Shown one piece after another: positions 1 to 6,467 of a DNA stretch of 7,899 bases. Within the stretch, counting starts at the first letter, position 1. Every line of letters starts with the position of its first letter. This DNA comes from a bacterium. Lineage in GTDB: Bacteria > UBA9089 > CG2-30-40-21 > SBAY01. The stretch spans positions 1 through 7,899 of the forward strand of contig JASEHU010000088.1 of the NCBI GenBank assembly GCA_030018635.1, given 5' to 3'. A model generated the notes under the pieces. It ran no database searches and was not told the DNA's origin. It saw only the letters and a list, made by a program, of their open reading frames with translations. The position numbers and the translations under genes were made by a program.

Positions 1-76
1 TGACTCCTGGATTCTATCATAGATACCCCCAATATCAAATGGAATGACCCAGTAGCACTATGTAAAATTTTTGAAA

Positions 77-81
77 GGAAG
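77..81 (+). promoter_or_regulatory. Ribosome binding site that sets the rpe start
   Basis: A GGAAG motif (within AAAGGAAG) lies 10 bases before the ATG at 92. An in-frame TTG at 71 would add seven residues, but it sits before this motif and would put the ribosome site inside the coding region. The motif therefore supports the ATG at 92. Confidence 0.7.
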
Positions 82-91
82 TTTTGAATCG

Positions 92-760
92 ATGATAAAA
101 ATAGCCCCTTCTGTTCTCTCGGCTGACCTCGGAGCCTTAGTCAAAGATATAGAAAAAGTAGAAAATACAGCCGATTGGCTTCATTGGGATATTATGGATG
201 GGCATTTTGTAGATAATCTTACCTTTGGTCCGCAGTTTGTTTCAAATATAAGAAAAAAAAGCAAACTTTTTTTTGATGTCCACCTGATGATTGCCAATCC
301 GGATAGGTTTATTCCAAAATTTATCGAGGCGGGTGCTGATTTAATTACCTTTCATGCTGAGGTTGTAGATAACCTGAGACCAAATATCCAGACAATTAAA
401 GCCTCCGGCATAAAAGTCGGGGTAGCCATCAATCCCCCTACACCATTAGATAAAATTTACTCGGTATTAGAAGAAATAGATGTGGTCTTAATCATGACGG
501 TTAATCCTGGTTTTAGCGGGCAGGGCTTTATCTACGAGGTTTTGCCCAAGATAGAGGAATTAAGCAAGATTATAACCCAAAGAAACCTGAAATTAGAATT
601 GGAAGTGGATGGCGGTATAAACCTTGATACTGCTTATGAGGTAGTTAAAAGAGGGGCAACTGCTTTAGTTGCCGGCTCTTTTGTATATCAAAATCAACAA
701 GGACCCAAAGAGGCAATTCGTAGTCTTCGAAAAAGGACAAAAAAGATTGACAACAGTTAA
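92..760 (+). CDS. rpe: Ribulose-phosphate 3-epimerase
   Basis: This gene encodes a 222-residue cytosolic TIM-barrel enzyme that interconverts D-ribulose 5-phosphate and D-xylulose 5-phosphate in the non-oxidative pentose phosphate pathway. The length is normal for the family. The protein opens with the classic MIKIAPSVLSADLG. Metal and catalytic residues known from the family are all visible: His31 and Asp33 in HWDIMDGHF, His64 in DVHLMI, and Asp173 in VDGGIN. The phosphate-binding parts are VNPGFSGQGF (137-146) and AGS (194-196). A Ser replaces the more usual Gly in GFGGQ, a minor variant. The ATG at 92 is preferred over the TTG at 71 because it matches the family N-terminus and has a Shine-Dalgarno motif at 77-81. 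The next gene on this strand begins about 280 bases later, beyond a hairpin element, so shared transcription is uncertain. Nothing suggests decay. Confidence 0.97.
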   Translation: MIKIAPSVLSADLGALVKDIEKVENTADWLHWDIMDGHFVDNLTFGPQFVSNIRKKSKLFFDVHLMIANPDRFIPKFIEAGADLITFHAEVVDNLRPNIQTIKASGIKVGVAINPPTPLDKIYSVLEEIDVVLIMTVNPGFSGQGFIYEVLPKIEELSKIITQRNLKLELEVDGGINLDTAYEVVKRGATALVAGSFVYQNQQGPKEAIRSLRKRTKKIDNS

Positions 761-863
761 ATAATTTAGTAAACTAAAAATAGGAAAATTAGCGAAAGAA
801 ATTAGGGGCAGTTGACTCAATATATGCAATCTAATAAATAATTTGACATATTGAAATTTGAAA

Positions 864-937
864 TTGGAAATTAGAAATTAGGAAAAGAGAAGAAAATTGT
901 ATTTGTTTCCCCCCAATTCCCAATTTCTAATTTCCAA
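864..937. repeat. Long inverted repeat, copy A of an intergenic hairpin element
   Basis: Arms at 864-884 and 917-937 match at 20 of 21 positions (TTGGAAATTAGAAATT core) around a 32-base loop. Bases 952-972, 14 bases beyond the right arm, contain AACGATAAAAATGAACCG. The same arm type, spacing and flank recur in reverse orientation at 6288-6398, so this is one member of a dispersed element. It lies between rpe and the large exported-protein gene. No T-run follows the stem directly, so it is not a typical intrinsic terminator, although it could act on mRNA ends. The rest of the 761-1038 gap shows only AT-rich sequence and no gene. Confidence 0.8.
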
Positions 938-951
938 AAAGAAATTACAGA

Positions 952-987
952 AAAAACGATAAAAATGAACCGTCTCCATTTTTTATG
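952..987 (+). repeat. Conserved flank of the hairpin element, with a short palindrome
   Basis: Bases 952-972 match the complement of 6288-6307 except for one extra A in the A-run. The tail of this block also forms an imperfect palindrome, ATAAAAATG (959-967) against CATTTTTTAT (977-986), about 50 bases before the start of the large gene. It could be the end of a mobile element or a regulatory site. The sequence alone does not decide. Confidence 0.55.
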
Positions 988-1023
988 TCAACTTAATTAA
1001 TGGATTCCGTATATCTTAAGAAA

Positions 1024-1030
1024 GAAGGAG
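1024..1030 (+). promoter_or_regulatory. Ribosome binding site of the NHL/TPR/transglutaminase gene
   Basis: GAAGGAG lies 8 bases before the ATG at 1039. An upstream in-frame ATG at 1000 has no such motif and would bury the signal peptide behind 13 extra residues, so this site fixes the start at 1039. Confidence 0.8.
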
Positions 1031-1038
1031 TGGTTAAA

Positions 1039-4000
1039 ATGAAAATTTTTAGTAGTTTCGTTACCATTATGATTCTAACCTCAAGGCTAACCTTTGCCGG
1101 CGGATTAGAGGTAAAATTCTTAGGTGCCATTAAAGAGGGGATTAAACTACCAACAGGTGTGGTGGCTAATTCAGAAGGGAAGATATTTATCGCTGACAAA
1201 AAGGATAATAAGATTTTGGTCTATGATTTGGATGGAAAACTCATTAAAAGTGCCGGCGAGAAGGGAAATAAGCCGGGACAAATCAGTTCACCTGTAGATT
1301 TGGCTGTCTATAAAGACAAATTATATGTTCTTGAGCAGGGAAATAGCCGAATCTCTTGCTTTGATTTTGATTTGAATTTTATTGAGTCCTCTGGCTCAAA
1401 AGGTAATGGCGGTGGCCAATTTAGCTCACCTACCGGTATAGCCATCGACCCCTATGGTAATATCTATGTCGCGGATACCTCAAATGCACGGATACAAATA
1501 CTCAGTCCACAAGGTATCTTCTATTCATCTATTGGAGATAAAACCCTATTCAAAAACCCGGTGGATGTAGCGGTTGACTCCCTGAGAAATATCTATGTGT
1601 TAGATAAGGCAACTAACAAGGTTTCCAAATTTTCTGCGGAAGGTAACCTTATCTTTGTTTTTGGCGGTCTGGGTAAGGAGCCTGCCCAATTTCAGGTTTT
1701 AAACCTGTTTAAAAATCCTACCTCTATTGCTGTTGACAAAAAGGGATATATTTATGTAGCCGATGCGGGAAATTTTAGAATACAAGTATTTGATAAAGAG
1801 GGGGCATTTTTTGCTCAATTAGGTATTCGGGGAAAAGGTCGTGCACAATTTGAAGGACTTTGCGGTTTATCCATAGACGAACAAAATAGATTATTTGCCG
1901 TAGATGAAAAGAACAAGGAGGTGCAATTATTCGCCCAGGAAGAAAAACCAGGGTTGGATTTACCTTCATTTCCTCCCTTTATTCGAGCCGAATTTAAAAA
2001 AATACTTCCTGAAATAAAGGTTATCGATTTAGCTACAGACCTTGAATCTAATCTTTATCTTATTGATGCTCAAAATAAAATAAGGGTTTTGGACAAGGAT
2101 TTTAAAGAAAAATTCCAGATTGGGCAAAAAGGTATGTCCCCAAAAGGAATAGTGGTTAGTCCTTCTAAAAAAATATATGTCATAGACGGTGGGAAGGGTC
2201 AGGTGCTGATATTCGATGCCGAGGGTAAATTGAGCAATAGTTTTGGTCGCAAGGGCAGTGAGCGGGGACAATTTAACGGTCCACGGGCTATAGCTATGGA
2301 TAAAAATGAGAATCTCTATATTGCCGATACCAATAATTTCAGGGTGCAAATATATAGCCAGGATGGGATATTTAAGGATACCTTTGGCAAAAGAGGCATA
2401 AATGTAGAGGATTTTCAAATGATTTCGGATATAGCCCTTGATAGCCAGGGAAATATCTATATCCTGGATGAAAAGGCAAGTTGTGTCAAGAAATTTACCA
2501 GAAAAGGTAATTTTATAGCCGCCTTTGGCAAAGAGAAATTCCTGAAACCCAAAGATTTGTTTATCGATGCCCAGGATGTCCTTTATATCTTAGATGCAGG
2601 TAACCAGAAGGTCTGGCTATTCAATACCTCAGGTGAGGAATTAGCCACCTTTGGCAGTGGTGGTAAGGAAAAGATTAACCTTGTCAATCCTGAAACTCTA
2701 ATACTCGATAAAGAGAATAATGTTTATATTGGAAATTCAGCCGGCAGACTTCAGCAATTTTACCTGCATCATCTTTCTTGTTTTGAAAAAGGTAATTATT
2801 ATCTGGTTAAAGGTAAATTTGACTTAGCCCAGATAGAGTATAAGAAAGAGATTGCCACAAATCCTGAAAATGTCGAGTCGTTCATTAAACTTGGGGAACT
2901 TTATTTGAATGGTGACAAATTGAAGGATGCGGCTCTTGTTTTAGAGGAGGCGATTAAAAAGGCACCGGAGGATACTCAAGGCTTAATTTTACTTGGCCGG
3001 ACATATTTTAAATCAGGCAGATTGAAAGAGGCAAAATGGGCTTATCGTCAGGCAATCAAACTTGCCCCAAAGGTTACCCAGACTTATTATGAATTGGCAT
3101 TAGCCTATGAAAAAGAAAAGGATTATAGCTTAGCCATCATTGCCCTTAAACAGGCATTAAAGGAACATGATGCCCCAAAATTCCAGGCAAAAATAGATGA
3201 ATTGATATCTACCTGGGAAAAGGCTACTAAAAATCGACCTTCTTTAGAGATAGAAGAGGTAGAAATCGACCGTATATTTTCTGCCATCTATAAATATTAC
3301 AATGAAAATCCCATCGGTAAGATTAAGATTCGCAATAACACCAATGATGTCTTAAAACAAATTAAGATTAGTCTTTTTATCAAGGAATTTATGGACTTTG
3401 CCTGGGAAATCAAGATGGATGAAATGGAGCCATTTTCTATGGTCGAGGTGCCGCTTTTTGCCACATTTAACGACAAAATTCTATCCATGACTGAGGATAC
3501 CCCGTTTTTGACTCAACTTACCCTGATGTACTATGAAGATGTTGAAAAACAAACAAGTATTACTAAACCCTCGACATTGTATTCTAAAAATGCCTTATTG
3601 TGGAACAATCAGGAGATGGTGGCGGCATTTATCACCCCACAATCTGCCGTCATCCGGGAATTTACCAAAAAGGTAATTGGTGAATTCCGTGGTGATGCCA
3701 GATTAGAGATGGTTAATGAAAAATTAGCTACGGCTATGCTTTTATTTGATACATTATCGGCCTATAAAATGGTCTATTCACCGGACCCATCTACCCCATT
3801 CAGCCAAACCTCATTAAAACCTGATGTGGTTGATTACCTCCAATTCCCCTTTGAGACATTAAAATATAAGTCAGGCGATTGTGATGATTTAACTATTCTT
3901 TTTGCCTCTTGTTTAGAAACAGAAGGTGTAGATACAATTTTAGTTACTTCTCCCGGCCACATATTCTTGATGTTTTATACCGGGGTAGGGGTAGAACAAA

Positions 4001-4692
4001 TCCAGATGCTTCCTTTTGCTAAGGAGATGTTGGTTGTTTTAGAGGATAAAATATGGATACCCATAGAGGTAACCAGGGTTAGTTACTCATTTTTATCCGC
4101 CTGGTATCAAGGGGCAAGGGAATATAAAAAGTGGGAAAAGGAAGGTAAAATCGGGACTATCAATACCCATAAAGCCTGGGGGAAATATCAAACAGGCACC
4201 TGGCGGGATGTTGATTTTCATCCAGAAATTCCTGCCAAAGATAAGATTTCCCAAATAGTCTATAAAGACCTTGAGACATTAACCCGGAAAATAGTAGAGT
4301 CAACAACCCAGGATTATAAAAAATTATTAGAGCTCGACCCAAAGGATATAACCGCTATGAACCAGCTGGGTATCGTCTATGCCAAATTTGGATTATATGA
4401 TGAGGCCATAAAGATATTTGAGGAGATAATCAAGATTAAGGCAGAAAACCCGGAGGCTTACGGTAATCTTGGCAATATCTATTATCTTCAGGATAAATTC
4501 GATGCCGCCCTCACCCAATATAAACTTGCCCTCGAATTAGACCCCAACAATGCCAAAACACATATAAATCTTAGCCTGGTTTATTTCAAGAAAAAGATGT
4601 TTGATGAAGCAAGAAAAGAATTTAACAAGGCAGAGGAATTAGACACATCAATCCCTGCCCAGTATGGTGAGTATAAGAATTTGTTGTTTTAA
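1039..4692 (+). CDS. Large exported NHL-repeat / TPR / transglutaminase-like protein
   Basis: The product is a 1217-residue protein predicted to act outside the cytoplasm. It starts with a Sec-type signal peptide (MKIFSS, a hydrophobic stretch, then TFA before GG, likely cut after residue 20). Residues 30-305 hold six NHL-type blades of the form P.giavD..GniYvaD..N.riqvf, and 325-578 hold six more, suggesting two six-bladed propellers. About four TPRs follow (584-711). Residues 750-835 look beta-rich (KIKIRNNTNDVLKQIKISLF), possibly an Ig-like fold. Residues 850-1025 form a transglutaminase-like domain with candidate catalytic Cys948 (GDCDDL), His974 (PGHIFLMF) and Glu1010 (WIPIEVT). Three TPRs close the protein (1088-1217). 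NHL and TPR units usually bind proteins or ligands. The papain-like fold may cleave, crosslink or deamidate a partner, which is inference. The substrate is unknown and no adjacent gene suggests one. The start at 1039 is chosen over 1000 by the ribosome site and signal peptide. Confidence 0.9.
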   Translation: MKIFSSFVTIMILTSRLTFAGGLEVKFLGAIKEGIKLPTGVVANSEGKIFIADKKDNKILVYDLDGKLIKSAGEKGNKPGQISSPVDLAVYKDKLYVLEQGNSRISCFDFDLNFIESSGSKGNGGGQFSSPTGIAIDPYGNIYVADTSNARIQILSPQGIFYSSIGDKTLFKNPVDVAVDSLRNIYVLDKATNKVSKFSAEGNLIFVFGGLGKEPAQFQVLNLFKNPTSIAVDKKGYIYVADAGNFRIQVFDKEGAFFAQLGIRGKGRAQFEGLCGLSIDEQNRLFAVDEKNKEVQLFAQEEKPGLDLPSFPPFIRAEFKKILPEIKVIDLATDLESNLYLIDAQNKIRVLDKDFKEKFQIGQKGMSPKGIVVSPSKKIYVIDGGKGQVLIFDAEGKLSNSFGRKGSERGQFNGPRAIAMDKNENLYIADTNNFRVQIYSQDGIFKDTFGKRGINVEDFQMISDIALDSQGNIYILDEKASCVKKFTRKGNFIAAFGKEKFLKPKDLFIDAQDVLYILDAGNQKVWLFNTSGEELATFGSGGKEKINLVNPETLILDKENNVYIGNSAGRLQQFYLHHLSCFEKGNYYLVKGKFDLAQIEYKKEIATNPENVESFIKLGELYLNGDKLKDAALVLEEAIKKAPEDTQGLILLGRTYFKSGRLKEAKWAYRQAIKLAPKVTQTYYELALAYEKEKDYSLAIIALKQALKEHDAPKFQAKIDELISTWEKATKNRPSLEIEEVEIDRIFSAIYKYYNENPIGKIKIRNNTNDVLKQIKISLFIKEFMDFAWEIKMDEMEPFSMVEVPLFATFNDKILSMTEDTPFLTQLTLMYYEDVEKQTSITKPSTLYSKNALLWNNQEMVAAFITPQSAVIREFTKKVIGEFRGDARLEMVNEKLATAMLLFDTLSAYKMVYSPDPSTPFSQTSLKPDVVDYLQFPFETLKYKSGDCDDLTILFASCLETEGVDTILVTSPGHIFLMFYTGVGVEQIQMLPFAKEMLVVLEDKIWIPIEVTRVSYSFLSAWYQGAREYKKWEKEGKIGTINTHKAWGKYQTGTWRDVDFHPEIPAKDKISQIVYKDLETLTRKIVESTTQDYKKLLELDPKDITAMNQLGIVYAKFGLYDEAIKIFEEIIKIKAENPEAYGNLGNIYYLQDKFDAALTQYKLALELDPNNAKTHINLSLVYFKKKMFDEARKEFNKAEELDTSIPAQYGEYKNLLF

Positions 4693-4693
4693 A

Positions 4694-4727
4694 AATGTAG
4701 AGACACGATTAATTGCGTCTCTACATT
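4694..4727. repeat. Near-perfect 34-base palindrome just after the large gene
   Basis: Arms beginning AATGTAGAGAC and ending GTCTCTACATT surround an ATTAAT centre. Over 34 bases only two symmetric pairs fail, and one of those would be a G-U pair in RNA. It starts one base after the stop codon of the large gene and ends ten bases before the radC remnant. It could serve as a transcription or RNA-processing hairpin for the upstream gene, but no T-run follows it. GTAGAGAC...GTCTCTAC palindromes occur as dispersed repeats in many bacteria (general knowledge), so a small repetitive element is the likelier reading. Confidence 0.75.
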
Positions 4728-4737
4728 AGGATATAAT

Positions 4738-4857
4738 ATGCCAAAGATTAAAGACCTACCAAAACATAAAAGACCAAGAGAAAAATTGTCTGAAAAGGGC
4801 GTGGAGAATGTAAGCGATACTGACCTTTTGGATATTCTGTCTTATAGTGGTTATTAA
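4738..4857 (+). pseudogene. radC: RadC N-terminal remnant (truncated)
   Basis: A 39-codon frame (MPKIKDLPKHKRPREKLSEKG, then VENVSDTDLLDILSYSGY) ends at a TAA. It matches the start of RadC-family proteins, whose N-terminal UPF0758 region typically reads IKDLP..RPREKL...G...LSD.ELLAILLRTG. Full RadC is about 220 residues and carries a JAB-type metal-binding MPN domain with an HxHxSG motif. Everything past the first helix-hairpin-helix is missing. The match decays exactly at the LLRTG position, where ILSYSGY appears before the stop. The leftover lies between the palindrome at 4694-4727 and the inverted repeat at 4883-4963, so deletion or element activity may have removed the rest. A weak AGG at 4728-4730 lies before the ATG. 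A functional small protein is possible but unlikely. Confidence 0.75.
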
Positions 4858-4882
4858 CCAAAAGTGTTCATCCAAGAAACGA

Positions 4883-4963
4883 ATTTTAGATTTTCGATTG
4901 CCGATTTTAGATTGTAACTTGATTTATCCTTAAATCCAAAATCCAAAATCGAAAATCCAAAAT
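4883..4963. repeat. Second type of long inverted repeat
   Basis: Arms at 4883-4913 and 4933-4963 are 31 bases each and complementary at 26 positions around a 19-base loop. Each arm is built from short repeated units (ATTTTAGATT or AAAATCCA). The mismatches are three in one cluster plus two isolated C/T differences. The repeat lies in the convergent gap between the radC remnant and the 3' end of the CNNM gene on the other strand, so it could limit read-through from either side. Its right edge overlaps ATGATTTCGCAT (4962-4973), which also occurs at 6359-6370 inside the loop of the other element. The rest of the 4858-5011 gap shows no gene. Confidence 0.75.
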
Positions 4964-5011
4964 GATTTCGCATGACCATTTTTGCTTAATAAGTGCTATA
5001 ACACCTGCCCT

Positions 5012-6250
5012 CTAACCCCTTACCTCTACCTTAACCCGGGAGATACTCTTTTCATCCGCCTCTATAATCGTCATAGTTAAATCCTTATATTTAACTACCT
5101 CACCCATTCGAGGTATTCGGCCTAATAGTTCCAGAATCAGTCCGGAGATAGTCTCAAAGTCAGCTTCAGGTAGGTCTAATTTCAAATCTTCATTTAAGAT
5201 TTCGATGGAGGTGCGGGCATCGACAAGGAAAACTCCATCTTTTAATGGTTTAACAAGAATTTCTTTAGTTTCATATTCATCCCGAATCTCGCCGACAATC
5301 TCTTCCAATAAATCCTCTAAGGTGACTAAGCCGGCGACACCGCCGTATTCATCCACAACAATCGCTATTTGAAGATGTTTATTTTGAAACTCCGTGAGTA
5401 AAACATCTACCCTTTTGCTTGTTGGCACAAAATATGGGAATCTGATAAGCTCCATGACCGATGTCCGGTCAAATCCTTGCTCCCAGAAATTTAAAATGTC
5501 TTTGATATAAATTATCCCAACGATATTGTCTATGGTTTCATCATAGACAGGTATTCGGGAATGAGGGTGTTCCTCAAAGGCAGATAAAAGGTCAGAAATA
5601 TTCGCCTCTACCTCTAAACAAATCATATCTGTTCTTGGGGTCATTACTTCCTTTACCCGTGTGGTAGAAAGGTTCAATACCCCCTCCAGCATCTCCTCTT
5701 CCTCTTCATCCACGCTCCCTGCTTCCTCTCCTGCTGAGATTAGTAATCTTAATTCTTCTTTGGTAACAAACGAACTTTTCACCTCTTTAGTTTGCCCATA
5801 ATCAATGATAGGATTAGTTACCTTTGTAATCAAATTTACTACTGGTGAAAGCACCACAAACCCCAGTCTCAAGGGATAGATTAAGCTCAGGATTAATTTA
5901 GTCGGATGATGGCGAAATAGTGTCTTGGGAATGATTTCTCCAAATAAAAGCAGGATAAAGGTCAGGATTAATTCAGCCCAGAATATATTCATCCGGTTAA
6001 AATGAGCCAGAGAGGTATTCACACAAGAGGCAGTAATAATAGCGAGATTGATACCAACTATTAAACAGGCCAAAACCTGTGGGGTATCTTTTAATAATTC
6101 ATAAGCAAGCACTGCCCTTGGATATTTTTTTTCGACTAAATGCCTTAATCGGATTTTATTAATCGAGATAAATCCCATTTCACAGCCGGAGAAGAACCCG
6201 GCTAATCCAATACAAATGACGATAATTAAAAAACTTAGAATAAATATCAT
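5012..6250 (-). CDS. CNNM/CorC-family transporter-like protein (DUF21, CBS pair, CorC_HlyC)
   Basis: The product is a 412-residue inner-membrane protein of the hemolysin-C/CorC family, whose studied members handle Mg2+ or Co2+. Residues 1-150 form the DUF21/CNNM membrane domain, with hydrophobic segments near 2-20, 58-80, 90-106 and 118-142. The family motifs SGCEMGF (21-27) and GEIIPKT (104-110) are intact. An acidic stretch (175-188) leads to a CBS pair: VMTPRTDM (202-209), SRIPVYD (231-237) and DEYGGVAGLVT (300-310), followed by EDLLEEIVGEI (312-322). Residues 330-412 are the CorC_HlyC domain, with TISGLILELLGRIP at 367-380. The whole family architecture is present, so it is probably functional. 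CBS pairs usually sense adenine nucleotides. AGGAG lies 9 bases before the ATG. A paralog lies upstream on the same strand, separated by 217 bases. Old 'hemolysin' labels for this family do not mean toxin activity. Confidence 0.93.
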   Translation of the reverse strand: MIFILSFLIIVICIGLAGFFSGCEMGFISINKIRLRHLVEKKYPRAVLAYELLKDTPQVLACLIVGINLAIITASCVNTSLAHFNRMNIFWAELILTFILLLFGEIIPKTLFRHHPTKLILSLIYPLRLGFVVLSPVVNLITKVTNPIIDYGQTKEVKSSFVTKEELRLLISAGEEAGSVDEEEEEMLEGVLNLSTTRVKEVMTPRTDMICLEVEANISDLLSAFEEHPHSRIPVYDETIDNIVGIIYIKDILNFWEQGFDRTSVMELIRFPYFVPTSKRVDVLLTEFQNKHLQIAIVVDEYGGVAGLVTLEDLLEEIVGEIRDEYETKEILVKPLKDGVFLVDARTSIEILNEDLKLDLPEADFETISGLILELLGRIPRMGEVVKYKDLTMTIIEADEKSISRVKVEVRG

Positions 6251-6259
6251 TTTCTAATA

Positions 6260-6264
6260 CTCCT
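6260..6264 (-). promoter_or_regulatory. Ribosome binding site of the full-length CNNM gene
   Basis: On the minus strand AGGAG stands 9 bases before the ATG at 6250. This confirms the start and indicates independent translation from the paralog upstream. Confidence 0.75.
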
Positions 6265-6286
6265 GAAGAATTATGAATTCTTTGGG

Positions 6287-6424
6287 GCGGTTCATTTTAT
6301 CGTTTTTGCTATGATTCCTTTTGGAAATTAGAAATTGGAAATTGGCAAGAGAGAAGATATGATTTCGCATTTCTTCCTAATTTCCAATTTCTAATTTCTA
6401 ATTTCACATCCATTTTTTAACCGC
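6287..6424 (-). repeat. Hairpin element copy B between the two CNNM genes
   Basis: Arms at 6324-6343 and 6379-6398 are perfectly complementary over 20 bases (GAAATTAGAAATTGGAAATT) and extend to 23 of 25 (6321-6345 with 6377-6401). The loop is about 31 bases. Read on the minus strand, the hairpin is followed by AACGATAAAATGAACCG, matching the flank of copy A at 952-972 with the same order and similar spacing. GCGGTT (6287-6292) and AACCGC (6419-6424) form six-base terminal inverted repeats that could mark the ends, although copy A lacks the left one. It lies between the stop of the shorter CNNM gene and the start of the longer one, where it could affect their relative expression. The proposed ends are uncertain; the hairpin is clear. 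Confidence 0.75.
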
Positions 6425-6467
6425 AAGCTTTCAAACAAGAGTGAACCATCCCAATTCTTTTGATTCC

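Noticed and set aside
1..91. Possible 3' end of an upstream plus-strand gene (frame ending at 45-47)
   Set aside because: The 14 codons before the stop match no family I recognise, and the other two plus-strand frames have stops at 1-3 and 20-22. There is too little sequence to call a gene.
765..778. Short stem after rpe (TTTAG, TAAA, CTAAA) as terminator
   Set aside because: The stem is five AT-rich pairs with no T-run after it.
812..840. Possible promoter (TTGACT, 17 bases, TAAATA)
   Set aside because: The -35-like box is fair, but the -10 matches only three of six bases in AT-rich sequence.
1000..1038. Upstream ATG at 1000 as the start of the large gene
   Set aside because: It has no ribosome site and would place 13 residues before a good signal peptide. 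GAAGGAG sits 8 bases before 1039.
2029..2418. 129-codon minus-strand open frame
   Set aside because: It is antisense to the second NHL propeller region, which is clearly coding on the plus strand.
4732..4737. TATAAT as a -10 box
   Set aside because: It directly abuts the ATG of the radC remnant, so a transcript from it would begin within or after the start codon, and no -35 box is seen.
4883..4963. CRISPR-like array from repeated AAAATCCA units
   Set aside because: The units are eight bases with no spacers, and they form arms of one hairpin.
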